Of a stretch of DNA of 40,299 nt, positions 32,692-40,299 are shown piece by piece. The stretch's first letter is position 1; each line of letters starts with the position of its first letter. The DNA is from Candidatus Nanopelagicus sp. GTDB taxonomy: Bacteria; Actinomycetota; Actinomycetes; Nanopelagicales; Nanopelagicaceae. The notes under the pieces are model-generated. The model worked only from the letters and a program-made list of their open reading frames with translations, was not told where the DNA came from and did no database searches. Both the position numbers and the translations under genes were made by a program. The stretch lies in the NCBI GenBank assembly GCA_016462445.1, contig JAEMTE010000008.1, positions 1-40,299 on the forward strand, given 5' to 3'.

Positions 32692-33798
32692 ATGAAGCAG
32701 GTATTGCCAGGTGGGATTAATCGAAGTGATTTAAAACTTTGTGATGGCAGAACAATCTCTTACTACGATAGTAAAGAGGTTGACCGAAGTGCTACTGATA
32801 AGCGAAAAGATGAAGCACAACCTGGGATCGGAGAGCTGCGTCTTGATCCATTAGTAAATGAATGGGTATCTGTTGCATCTCACCGTCAACACAGAGTTTT
32901 CTTACCACCAAAGGATCTATGCCCACTTTGCGCATCAACAGCAGATAAGTTAACTGAGATTCCAGATAAAGATTATGAGGTAGTTGTCTTTACAAACCGC
33001 TCCCCTGCACTTACTACGCCAAGTAATAATTGGAGTTTGCCGCAGATCACTGGAATTGATACGCCAAATGCTGATGCAGCAGGAGCATGTGAAGTGGTTT
33101 GTTACACATCAGATCATGGCGCAAGCTTTGCCAAACTTTCTGAAAAACAAATCAGAACAGTGCTTGAGGCATGGAAGGATCGTGATAATGCCCTTTCTAA
33201 ATTACCTTTTATTAAACATATTTTTCCATTTGAAAATAGAGGCGAGGAGGTTGGCGTAACCCTTTCGCATCCACATGGACAGATCTACGCCTATTCATTC
33301 CTGCCACCTCGAATTGAGAAAATGCTTGAGGCAGCTAAGGCACACCTGGTGAAAACTGGTCGAGTCTTATTAGATGATGTAATTGCCCGTGAGATAAAAG
33401 ATCAAAAGCGAATAATCTCGCAAAATGCTGAGTGGATTGCATATGTACCATTTGCTGCCCGCTATCCATTTGAGATTCATCTTGCACCAAAACGTGGTGT
33501 GGCAAGTATGGGTGAGTTAGATGAACTTCAATCTGCTGCATTTCCAGCAATTGCTAAAGAGATCTTATCTCGCCTTGATGGAGTATTTGGAATTGAAATG
33601 GCATACATCGCTTCTTGGTATCAAGCACCGGTAAATGTTGGTAGAGATTGCCTGCGACTACATTGGCAGATAGTTTCAGTTCGCCGCCAGCCTGGAAAGT
33701 TAAAGTATTTATCTGGCTCTGAATCTGCGATGGGTGCTTTTATTATGGATTTAGAGCCTGAACAATCAGCGCAACAGTTGAAAGATGTGAAGCTTTAA
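32692..33798 (+). CDS. galT: Galactose-1-phosphate uridylyltransferase
   Basis: Protein of 368 residues with the class I GalT fold. It swaps UMP between UDP-glucose and galactose-1-phosphate in the Leloir pathway. The active-site HPHGQ is at 193-197 with nucleophile His195; a zinc pair is Cys77/Cys80 (CPLC); ENRGEEVG precedes the active site. No SD is seen before the ATG, but TACAGT (32678-32683) ends 8 nt upstream, so the mRNA may be leaderless. galK and galE are not in the window. The stop overlaps that of the convergent ACT gene by 4 nt. Confidence 0.93.
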   Translation: MKQVLPGGINRSDLKLCDGRTISYYDSKEVDRSATDKRKDEAQPGIGELRLDPLVNEWVSVASHRQHRVFLPPKDLCPLCASTADKLTEIPDKDYEVVVFTNRSPALTTPSNNWSLPQITGIDTPNADAAGACEVVCYTSDHGASFAKLSEKQIRTVLEAWKDRDNALSKLPFIKHIFPFENRGEEVGVTLSHPHGQIYAYSFLPPRIEKMLEAAKAHLVKTGRVLLDDVIAREIKDQKRIISQNAEWIAYVPFAARYPFEIHLAPKRGVASMGELDELQSAAFPAIAKEILSRLDGVFGIEMAYIASWYQAPVNVGRDCLRLHWQIVSVRRQPGKLKYLSGSESAMGAFIMDLEPEQSAQQLKDVKL

Positions 33799-34037
33799 TT
33801 ATTAACTGGCGTAATTGAAATAACCTCAACTCCACCAATAGCAGTTAGCACATTAACTAAATCTGTTGGGTCACTGCCTGGAACAGCAATTGTGATGTCA
33901 TCTATTCCGCGACCATCTTCACTGCGCAAGACAACTAACCCTCTAATATCCCCACCTACAAAACCAATTGCAGATGCGACCGCACCAAGGGAACCTGGTC
34001 GGTCAGGTAGTGATACCTGTAGTCGATATAGCGCCAT
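33795..34037 (-). CDS. Stand-alone ACT-domain protein
   Basis: Protein of 80 residues consisting of one ACT domain: a YRLQVSLPDRPGSLG start with the ligand-binding DRPG loop, then beta strand and helix (GLVVLR, DITIAVP). ACT domains bind amino acids or other small ligands to control enzymes. The ATG begins one base after the mature 3' end of tRNA-Asn on the same strand, so there is no room for an SD. It is probably expressed from the tRNA promoter and set free as a nearly leaderless mRNA by tRNA 3' processing. Confidence 0.85.
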   Translation of the reverse strand: MALYRLQVSLPDRPGSLGAVASAIGFVGGDIRGLVVLRSEDGRGIDDITIAVPGSDPTDLVNVLTAIGGVEVISITPVNN

Positions 34038-34038
34038 G

Positions 34039-34111
34039 CTCCCTGACTTGGACTCGAACCAAGAACCTGCCGGTTAACAGCCGGCTGCTCTGCCAATTGA
34101 GCTATCAGGGA
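34039..34111 (-). tRNA. tRNA-Asn (GTT)
   Basis: A 73-nt cloverleaf can be drawn on the minus strand: 7-bp acceptor stem TCCCTGA / TCAGGGA, D arm with GCTC and GAGC, anticodon stem GCCGG / CCGGC with loop CTGTTAA, T arm CTTGG / CCAAG with TTCGAGT, discriminator G. The anticodon GTT is at plus positions 34076-34078. CCA is not encoded (GCA follows the acceptor stem). It sits downstream of dnaG, the usual actinobacterial place. Confidence 0.97.
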
Positions 34112-34143
34112 TTACGCCAACCATTTTATGATTGGTGAGGTAA

Positions 34144-34171
34144 ATAGTAGCGAATATCTTTAATCGCTCAA
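34144..34171 (-). promoter_or_regulatory. Candidate promoter of tRNA-Asn and the ACT gene
   Basis: Minus-strand TTGAGC (34166-34171) and TACTAT (34144-34149) are 16 nt apart and lie about 32 nt upstream of the tRNA 5' end, in the 82-nt gap after dnaG. Confidence 0.5.
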
Positions 34172-34193
34172 ACCTGATGCGCAATTTTGGAGT

Positions 34194-36005
34194 TTAACTC
34201 TCCCCAAGTGCTAACTCTTTTTGCACTCGACGGGCTGCCTCCATGCCAACTAATTGGCCAAAGATCTCTTGATACTGCGCATCATTTTCAACTGGGTTAA
34301 GCCGTTGAAGTGTGGATTTAATCTCCGCAATTGATCGACTCAGCCCCACCTCACGTAATCTGGCAAAGATACTGGTGATGTAGCGCTCAGAGACCTCACC
34401 ATCAGTTCTAATTGGCTCGACAATTAATTCAGTAACTAAAGATTTAAGCTCATCACTGGCACACTTTTCAATTAACTCTTGCGTATTAAGCTCTTTTTGA
34501 TTATCAATTAGTACGCGCAATTGGTTATAAAGTGGAAATGAAAAGGCAGCTGCTTCTAAATCAACCCAACTGCTGGCAAGTTCTGGCAGTTGTAATTTAA
34601 CCTTTAATACCTCACGCTCTAAGACTAAAACTGGATCTGTTAAATTAACTCTGGGCGCACTTTGTATTTCACCTGTTTTGCCACTTCGTTTAACTGCAGT
34701 TGAGACAATATCAACCTCCATACCAAGCCAGCCGGCAAGTAAGCGGACATACTCTGGTCGCAGTGAGGCATCTCTGATCCGCCCAATTAGTGGCGCAACC
34801 TGATTAAGTGCATTAACTCTTCCTTCAGCAGCTGTTATATCGTAATTAGCAATTACTGATTTAATTGCAAACTCAAATAGTGGCACTCTTCTTGCAACTA
34901 AGTTACGAACTGCATCATCACCATGGGCTTGGCGAAGTTCACATGGATCCATACCATTTGGCTCAACTGCAACAAATGTCTGAGCTACAAACTTTTGATC
35001 ATCCTCAAATGCGCGAAGCGCCGCCTTCTGCCCTGCGGCATCTCCATCAAAGGTAAATATCACCTCACCGCGAAATGCATCCGCATCCATTAAAAGTCTT
35101 CTGATAATTCTTATGTGCTCCTCACCAAAGGCGGTGCCACAAGTGGCAACAGCGGTGGTGACACCAGCAAGGTGAGCTGCCATTACATCGGTATAACCCT
35201 CAACAATTACCACTTGACGATTTTTTGCAATCTCCTTCTTTGCCATATCAAGACCATAAAGAATTTGATTCTTTTTATAAACCGGGGTCTCCGGTGAGTT
35301 TAAATACTTAGGCCCGGTATCAACCTCATCACTGGCAAGTTTTCTAGCACCAAAACCAACTACATCACCTGAGATATCTTTAACTGGCCAAATTAAACGG
35401 TTTCGATATCGATCAATCATTCCTTTTGTGCCCTCTTTAACTAAACCAGCCAGATTTAACTCTTCACTGGTAAAGCCTTTACCAGTTAGATGTTTAAATA
35501 AACCATCCCACTCATCGGGGGCGTAGCCAACATTAAAGTTTTTAGCAGCATCACGATCAAATCCACGCTTAGTTAAGAAATCTCGCCCATGTTGGGCGGC
35601 TGGAAGTTGTAACTGCTCCTGATAAAAAATTGAGGCTGCAGTATTTGCTGCAACTAATCTTGAGCGATTAATTGATGGACCGCTATTGCTGGCGCCACTT
35701 GTTTCATACTTAATTGTGTAACCAATTCGATCAGCTAGGCGCTCAACCGTCTCTATAAATGTTAAGTGCTCTAACTTCATAATAAATGCAATTACATCCC
35801 CACCAACCTGACAACCAAAGCAGTGGAAATATCCCTTGCTAGGGGTGACATGAAATGAGGGCGATTTTTCATCATGAAATGGGCATAAGCCTTTTTTCTG
35901 GCCACCACCTGCACCTTTTAATTGCACATAATCACCGACTACATCATCAATTGGTGAGTGCTCGCGGATGTATGTCACATCCTCATCTTTAATTCGCCCG
36001 GCCAT
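34194..36005 (-). CDS. dnaG: DNA primase
   Basis: Primase of 603 residues that lays RNA primers for replication. The zinc-binding domain has Cys41, His44, Cys62 and Cys65 (CPFH and HCFGC). The catalytic core has a GYTDVMA motif of the Toprim domain near 268-276 and the acidic DGDAAGQ near 317-323. A helicase-binding C-terminal region follows. The ATG at 36005 (MAGRIKDEDV) is chosen over an in-frame ATG seven codons upstream, because it matches the family and TAGGAT lies 7 nt upstream. Gene order with dgt is conserved in actinobacteria. Confidence 0.95.
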   Translation of the reverse strand: MAGRIKDEDVTYIREHSPIDDVVGDYVQLKGAGGGQKKGLCPFHDEKSPSFHVTPSKGYFHCFGCQVGGDVIAFIMKLEHLTFIETVERLADRIGYTIKYETSGASNSGPSINRSRLVAANTAASIFYQEQLQLPAAQHGRDFLTKRGFDRDAAKNFNVGYAPDEWDGLFKHLTGKGFTSEELNLAGLVKEGTKGMIDRYRNRLIWPVKDISGDVVGFGARKLASDEVDTGPKYLNSPETPVYKKNQILYGLDMAKKEIAKNRQVVIVEGYTDVMAAHLAGVTTAVATCGTAFGEEHIRIIRRLLMDADAFRGEVIFTFDGDAAGQKAALRAFEDDQKFVAQTFVAVEPNGMDPCELRQAHGDDAVRNLVARRVPLFEFAIKSVIANYDITAAEGRVNALNQVAPLIGRIRDASLRPEYVRLLAGWLGMEVDIVSTAVKRSGKTGEIQSAPRVNLTDPVLVLEREVLKVKLQLPELASSWVDLEAAAFSFPLYNQLRVLIDNQKELNTQELIEKCASDELKSLVTELIVEPIRTDGEVSERYITSIFARLREVGLSRSIAEIKSTLQRLNPVENDAQYQEIFGQLVGMEAARRVQKELALGES

Positions 36006-36012
36006 ACTTCCT

Positions 36013-36018
36013 ATCCTA
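36013..36018 (-). promoter_or_regulatory. -10 box of dnaG (leaderless layout)
   Basis: TAGGAT on the minus strand ends 7 nt before the chosen ATG. The intervening aggaagt contains an SD-like string, but it lies too close to the start to work well. Confidence 0.45.
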
Positions 36019-36044
36019 GTTTCCAAACCGACAGTTTGAATTAC

Positions 36045-37286
36045 TCACCTGTTGATTAAGCGATTATGCAGCGCTATCGCCCCCGGATCGGTCAGGGAGG
36101 CAACCTGATCTATTACTACCCGAACTCTTTGTTGATCATTTTCTGCCCGCTGCCAATCCTGCAAGAAGAAGCCTTCTAGTGTTGCTGGGGCGCTAGCTAG
36201 TATCGCTTCAACTAATTCAGTAAGAAGTTTTTGTTGCTCGCCATATCGAATCTGTGAAGTATCGGCATTAATTACATAATGTCCAGCCATTGATTTAAGT
36301 AGTGCCACCTCAACTCGTTGCGCACGTGGCACAACTAAATTTGCGCAATATCTGGTTAAATTAGAATCACCATATTTTTCTTGAGTTGCCACCTCTGCGG
36401 CTTGGGCAAATCTACCTATTAATTGGCTTGCTAAATCTTTAAGTCGAGCAAGTGAGCGGTGGGTGCCATCGTAGTAACGGGGCCAACAGGAGATCTTTTG
36501 TAGCGCAGTGAGCGCGATTACCATCTCAGCCTCGGTAATATCTTCCAGATACATATCTTTGGCAACCTTAAATAATTTTGGTAGATCATTACTTAATTGA
36601 TCTAATTTGATTTGACCAGATACAAGTGAATCCTCCATATCATGCACGCTATATGCCACATCATCTGACCAATCCATGATCTGTGCCTCGATAGAGGTTT
36701 TGCCAGATTCAACTCCACTTCGATACCAATTAAAGATCTCAAGATCATCCTCATAGACACCAAACTTTTTAGCATTAACAACTCTGCTCCAGGGATACTT
36801 TGTAGCTGCATCCAGGGATGCCCGGGTGAGATTTAAACCAACAGATTTACCATCTACTAAAACTGTTTTTGCTTCAAGTCTTATTAATAATCTTAGACTT
36901 TGCGCATTTCCTTCAAAGCCGCCACAGGAGTGAGCTAATTGATTTAAAACCTCTTCACCATTATGACCAAATGGTGGATGTCCGATGTCATGAGCTAAAC
37001 ATGCACCCTCCATTAAATCAGGGTCAGCGCCAAGTGCAGCGCCTAACTCCCGTCCTACTTGAGCGCACTCAAGTGAGTGAGAAAGTCTGGTTCGTGGAAA
37101 ATCGGTTGCCCATGGAACTGCAACCTGAGTTTTTGCAGCAAGGCGGCGCAGTGCAAATGAGTGAATAATTCTGGCGCGATCTCTAGCAAATTCAGTTCGC
37201 CCGCCACGCTTTGCTGGTTCATCAAAAAATCTTTCTCGATCCGCTGGTGTGTAGCCAGGGTGTTCAGCTGCTGCTCGTAAAACCAT
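36045..37286 (-). CDS. dgt: Deoxyguanosinetriphosphate triphosphohydrolase-like protein
   Basis: HD-domain protein of 413 residues, the length of the short dGTPase-like family. Metal-binding residues are His70 (RLSHSLE), His99 and Asp100 (AHDIGH) and a later Asp in MDWSDDVAYS near 207-216. It hydrolyses dNTPs to deoxynucleosides and triphosphate, which limits the dNTP pool. Lies between ydcF-like and dnaG. A -10-like TAGGAT (37293-37298), which includes the stop codon of the upstream gene, ends 6 nt before the ATG, so a leaderless internal promoter is possible. Confidence 0.93.
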   Translation of the reverse strand: MVLRAAAEHPGYTPADRERFFDEPAKRGGRTEFARDRARIIHSFALRRLAAKTQVAVPWATDFPRTRLSHSLECAQVGRELGAALGADPDLMEGACLAHDIGHPPFGHNGEEVLNQLAHSCGGFEGNAQSLRLLIRLEAKTVLVDGKSVGLNLTRASLDAATKYPWSRVVNAKKFGVYEDDLEIFNWYRSGVESGKTSIEAQIMDWSDDVAYSVHDMEDSLVSGQIKLDQLSNDLPKLFKVAKDMYLEDITEAEMVIALTALQKISCWPRYYDGTHRSLARLKDLASQLIGRFAQAAEVATQEKYGDSNLTRYCANLVVPRAQRVEVALLKSMAGHYVINADTSQIRYGEQQKLLTELVEAILASAPATLEGFFLQDWQRAENDQQRVRVVIDQVASLTDPGAIALHNRLINR

Positions 37287-37295
37287 TTAGTAATC

Positions 37296-37931
37296 CTATC
37301 TGCTGGCTAAATTAACCCGATCACTTAACTTAATCCCCAGCCTGCCAACAGTTATATAGGCAAGATAGGCACCAGTCTCTCTACCTAAGTACTTAAAACT
37401 AGAGTTTGTAATTGAACCAGGTCCGGCCATAACTGGGGAGCAGATGGCTTTTAGATTTAAATCCTGCGCCATTTTAATTGCGCGATAACAATGGTATGGA
37501 TCGGTAACAATAATTACTGAGGATAACTTCACTTTCTTCATCTGCTGCGCATAAGCCTGTGTACTACTTAAGGTATCGCGCCCCTTTGCAATAGCTAAAA
37601 CGTTGGCTTTGGTAATACCATTTTTAATTAACCAATCTCTGCCAGCTGCTGCCTCAGTTGTGCGATCTCCGGGCGCACCTGCGCCAACTGTATAGATACG
37701 AGGGGCCATATCTAATTTAAATATCGCTTTGCTTTGCTTAAGCCTGGCTAGCAAAATATCACCTGGTCGGCCATCAAGTTGGGCTGCTCCCATTACTAAA
37801 ATTACATCACCTTTAACTAGCTCGCTATTTCTGCCTGTATACCAAATGCTTCCAGCTATATAAAGTGGAATAACAATTATTAGTAGTAACACAAATGAGA
37901 TAACTCTTCTAATTAATTTAAATAAAAACAA
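37296..37931 (-). CDS. DUF218 / YdcF-SanA family membrane protein
   Basis: Protein of 211 residues with one N-terminal membrane span (about 8-30) and an extracytoplasmic DUF218 domain. Conserved features are VILVMGAAQLDGRPGD near 43-58, an RTTEAA segment near 90, and VTDPYHCYRA near 143-152. Members are linked to envelope integrity and vancomycin sensitivity in E. coli (SanA); the biochemical role is unknown. A TTG start is supported by aggtgg (37942-37947), 8-10 nt upstream. It lies between dusB and dgt. Confidence 0.85.
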   Translation of the reverse strand: MFLFKLIRRVISFVLLLIIVIPLYIAGSIWYTGRNSELVKGDVILVMGAAQLDGRPGDILLARLKQSKAIFKLDMAPRIYTVGAGAPGDRTTEAAAGRDWLIKNGITKANVLAIAKGRDTLSSTQAYAQQMKKVKLSSVIIVTDPYHCYRAIKMAQDLNLKAICSPVMAGPGSITNSSFKYLGRETGAYLAYITVGRLGIKLSDRVNLASR

Positions 37932-37935
37932 TTAT

Positions 37936-39102
37936 TTATCCACCTGAAATAGCATCATCGATTGTGATAGTGGCAAACTCATCTGGATCATTAAGCCAAC
38001 CATCAGGTAGTGATACTGGCCGGCCATGGCTGCTGCGCCCGCGGGGTGCATCCCCTACCGCCTGCGGATATGGCTGATCGCTAACCCCAGAGAGTAATTT
38101 CTCCATCTCATCTAAGGATGAAACCATGCCAAGGCTTGATCTAATCTCACGAGGAACTGAGAAACCTTTTAAATACCAAGCCATATGTTTTCTAATATCA
38201 CGCATCGCTCGATCCTCATTTTCAAAGTACTCAACTAATAATTGACCATGTCGCAACATAACTTTTCTAACCTCAAATAAATTTGGATTTACCCTACTTT
38301 GCTCGCCATTAAATGCTGCAACTAAATCTGCAAACAACCAGGGCCGTCCTAGGCAACCACGACCAACTACAACACCTGCGCAACCAGTTTGGGAGATCAT
38401 GTTTATCGCATCTAATCCAGACCAAATATCACCATTGCCAAGTACTGGTACACCAGTTGGTGCTAGATGCTCAACTAACTCTGTAATTTTACTCCAATCA
38501 GATTTACCTTCATATAACTGCGCAGCAGTTCTTGCATGCAGTGCTACCCAAGTGGCACCTATATCAGCAGCTGATTTTGCTGACTCTAAAAATGTTTGAT
38601 GATCAGAGTCAATCCCAACTCGCATCTTGACTGTGACAGGTATGCCATATTTACTTGCAGCTTTAACAGCAGATTCAACAATTGCTGAAAATAATCTGCG
38701 CTTATAAGGAAGTGCTGCGCCACCGCCACGACGAGTTACCTTAGGAACTGGACAACCAAAATTTAAATCAATGTGATCAACTAAGTTTTCATTGCCTAAT
38801 AGATCAACAGCTTTTCCTAAAACAATTGGGTCAACAGCGTAGAGTTGAACAGATCTAGGTGTCTCACCAACTCCTGGTTTGATTAATCGAAATGTCTCCT
38901 CCCGTCGCTCAATTAATGCTCGCGCTGTAACCATCTCAGAGACAAATAAACCAGCACCCTGTTCTCGGCATAAGGTTCTAAAGGCGGCGTTGGTAATACC
39001 TGCCATTGGCGCAAGTACTACTGGGGCATCGAGTACTACCTCATTATTTTCAAAGTTACCATTTGAGATTGGCAGACGAAGTGGTTTTACCTGGGTTAAC
39101 AA
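37936..39102 (-). CDS. dusB: tRNA-dihydrouridine synthase
   Basis: FMN-dependent TIM-barrel enzyme of 388 residues that reduces uridines in the tRNA D-loop. Visible are APMAGITNAAFR (31-42), the active-site FGCPVPKVTRRGGG region near 137-150 with the catalytic Cys, and VKMRVG near 178 and GNGDIW near 222. A C-terminal extension of about 35 residues ends in an acidic stretch. The TTG start directly follows the glyS stop; SD aggtg lies 5 nt upstream. Part of the glyS-dusB-dgt-dnaG block. Confidence 0.93.
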   Translation of the reverse strand: MLTQVKPLRLPISNGNFENNEVVLDAPVVLAPMAGITNAAFRTLCREQGAGLFVSEMVTARALIERREETFRLIKPGVGETPRSVQLYAVDPIVLGKAVDLLGNENLVDHIDLNFGCPVPKVTRRGGGAALPYKRRLFSAIVESAVKAASKYGIPVTVKMRVGIDSDHQTFLESAKSAADIGATWVALHARTAAQLYEGKSDWSKITELVEHLAPTGVPVLGNGDIWSGLDAINMISQTGCAGVVVGRGCLGRPWLFADLVAAFNGEQSRVNPNLFEVRKVMLRHGQLLVEYFENEDRAMRDIRKHMAWYLKGFSVPREIRSSLGMVSSLDEMEKLLSGVSDQPYPQAVGDAPRGRSSHGRPVSLPDGWLNDPDEFATITIDDAISGG

Positions 39103-40299
39103 TTAGGCACCTAAAAGTTTTGGCGCTAAATAACTTTGCACCTGATCAATTGCAATACGAGATTGCGCCATCGTATCGCGCTCTCTAATTGTTACCGCTT
39201 GATCATCTAGGGATTCAAAATCAATTGTTATGCAAAATGGTGTGCCGATCTCATCTTGCCTGCGATATCTTCTGCCAATTGCGCCCGCATCATCAAAATC
39301 AACATTCCAGTGCTTGCGAAGTGAATCAGCTAAATCCTTTGCCTTAGGGGAAAGATCTGCATTTCTAGATAATGGCAGCACGCCAATTTTTACCGGTGCT
39401 AATCGGTAATCTAATTTCATCAACGCTCGTTTTTCCATCTCACCCTTAGAGTTTGGCGCCTCATCTTCGGTATATGCATCCATCATAAAAGTTAATGCGC
39501 ATCGATCAACACCAGCTGCTGGTTCAATTACATAAGGTGTCCAACGTTCATTTTTCTCTTGATCAAACCAGGTTAAGTTTTCACCCGATGCTCTAGAGTG
39601 TGATTTCAAATCAAAATCAGTTCGATTAGCAATACCCTCTAACTCACCCCACTCAGTACCGGTGAACTCAAACTTGTATTCAATATCTGCAGTTCGCTTT
39701 GAGTAATGAGAAAGCTTTTCCTTAGGGTGTTCAAAGATTCGAAGTCGATCTGGATTAATTCCTAAATCTTTATACCAAGCTAATCTGGTGTCAATCCAAT
39801 ATTGATGCCAAGTTTCATCAGTTCCAGGGACAACAAAAAACTCCATCTCCATCTGCTCAAACTCACGGGTTCTAAAGATAAAGTTTCCAGGGGTAATCTC
39901 ATTTCTAAATGATTTACCAATCTGGCCAATTCCAAATGGTGGTTTTTTTCTTGAGGTTGAGGCGACATTATCAAAGTTAATAAAGATTCCTTGAGCTGTT
40001 TCTGGCCGTAAATATGCCAAACCTGACTCATCCTCAACTGGGCCTAAATATGTTTTAAGTAAGCCAGAGAATTGTTTAGGGGCGGTGAATTTTCCCTTAG
40101 TGCCACAGTTTGGGCAATTTACTTCCTCAAGTGAGGCTGGTTTTTTCTTATGCTTATTTTCATAAGCCTCCTCTAAATGATCTGCGCGATATCGCTTATG
40201 ACAGCTAGTGCACTCAGTTAGTGGATCAGAGAATGTTTCAACATGTCCTGATGCTTGCCAAACCTCGCGAGCTAGGATTACGCAGGAATCTAAACCAAC
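39103..40299 (-). CDS. glyS: Glycyl-tRNA synthetase, 5'-truncated by the window edge
   Basis: The C-terminal 398 residues of a homodimeric (alpha-2) class II glycyl-tRNA synthetase; the frame is open to the right edge. From the edge: [19 protein letters not shown], a zinc-like cluster with CTSCHKRY and CPNCG, then the class II motif 2 region [32 protein letters not shown], and motif 3 ([11 protein letters not shown]). The C-terminal anticodon-binding domain is complete (IGVLPLSR to the end). Charges tRNA-Gly. A downstream internal start near 40020 is inside the catalytic domain and is not real. Confidence 0.96.
   Translation of the reverse strand, partial: VGLDSCVILAREVWQASGHVETFSDPLTECTSCHKRYRADHLEEAYENKHKKKPASLEEVNCPNCGTKGKFTAPKQFSGLLKTYLGPVEDESGLAYLRPETAQGIFINFDNVASTSRKKPPFGIGQIGKSFRNEITPGNFIFRTREFEQMEMEFFVVPGTDETWHQYWIDTRLAWYKDLGINPDRLRIFEHPKEKLSHYSKRTADIEYKFEFTGTEWGELEGIANRTDFDLKSHSRASGENLTWFDQEKNERWTPYVIEPAAGVDRCALTFMMDAYTEDEAPNSKGEMEKRALMKLDYRLAPVKIGVLPLSRNADLSPKAKDLADSLRKHWNVDFDDAGAIGRRYRRQDEIGTPFCITIDFESLDDQAVTIRERDTMAQSRIAIDQVQSYLAPKLLGA

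Noticed and set aside
36006-36026. Seven-codon N-terminal extension of dnaG
   Set aside because: Primases start at MAGRI-type sequence, and the -10 box TAGGAT overlaps this extension.
1-40299. Mobile elements, CRISPR arrays or prophage
   Set aside because: No transposase, integrase, terminal repeats, regularly spaced repeats or phage structural genes were found on reading both strands.

Overview
The window comes from a low-GC, gene-dense actinobacterium. The best guess is a streamlined freshwater lineage of the acI / Nanopelagicales type. This rests on the gene order glyS-dusB-ydcF-like-dgt-dnaG-tRNA-Asn (an actinobacterial housekeeping block), very AT-rich codon use, many 1-4 nt gene overlaps, frequent GTG and TTG starts, and several -10 boxes placed 6-8 nt before a start codon (leaderless layout). 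The lineage is an inference; no marker in the window proves it. No insertion sequence, phage gene, CRISPR array or rRNA was seen. No gene-free stretch exceeds 300 bases; the two longest (12672-12873 and 22679-22893) are promoter regions.

Layout. 1-2367 (+): end of a CUT2 sugar-binding protein, its permease and a single-domain ATPase (FrcBCA type). 2364-6938: an AroE-like dehydrogenase (-), a GMC oxidoreductase (+), a homocysteine S-methyltransferase (+) and an FMN-dependent L-lactate-dehydrogenase-like enzyme (-). 6945-12671 (-): a second CUT2 operon (binding protein, enolase-superfamily dehydratase, two different permeases, two-domain ATPase), with the lactate-type enzyme as its last gene. 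12874-15475: L-fuconate dehydratase (-) divergent from a sugar mutarotase and a fuconolactonase (+). 15472-22678 (-): a CUT1 operon (binding protein, two permeases, no ATPase) followed by a sugar lactonase, KDG kinase, KDPG aldolase and two tandem short-chain dehydrogenases. 22894-26988 (+): an RraA-like protein, a hexulose-phosphate-synthase-like protein, a zinc-type alcohol dehydrogenase, an SDR and a xylose-isomerase-like TIM barrel. 26969-29736 (-): an aldo/keto reductase of the L-fucose dehydrogenase type, an FAH-family enzyme and a D-2-hydroxyacid dehydrogenase. 29810-33798 (+): a 2-keto-3-deoxy-L-fuconate-dehydrogenase-like SDR, two small proteins, a secreted GH25 muramidase and GalT. 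33795-40299 (-): ACT-domain protein, tRNA-Asn, dnaG, dgt, ydcF-like, dusB and a 5'-truncated glycyl-tRNA synthetase.

How it fits together. Most of the window is a sugar and sugar-acid oxidation island. One route can be assembled from parts at several loci: mutarotase, aldose 1-dehydrogenase (AKR), lactonase (amidohydrolase), L-fuconate dehydratase, KDF dehydrogenase (SDR), FAH-family enzyme, then L-lactate oxidation. A second, De Ley-Doudoroff-like route is suggested by SDR, SMP-30 lactonase, enolase-superfamily dehydratase, KDG kinase and KDPG aldolase. The RraA/HPS/ADH/SDR/TIM operon at 22894-26988 matches no pathway I can name and is the best candidate for an undescribed catabolic system. 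All three sugar-binding-protein genes are followed by a strong intercistronic hairpin, a repeated way to set binding protein apart from permease expression.
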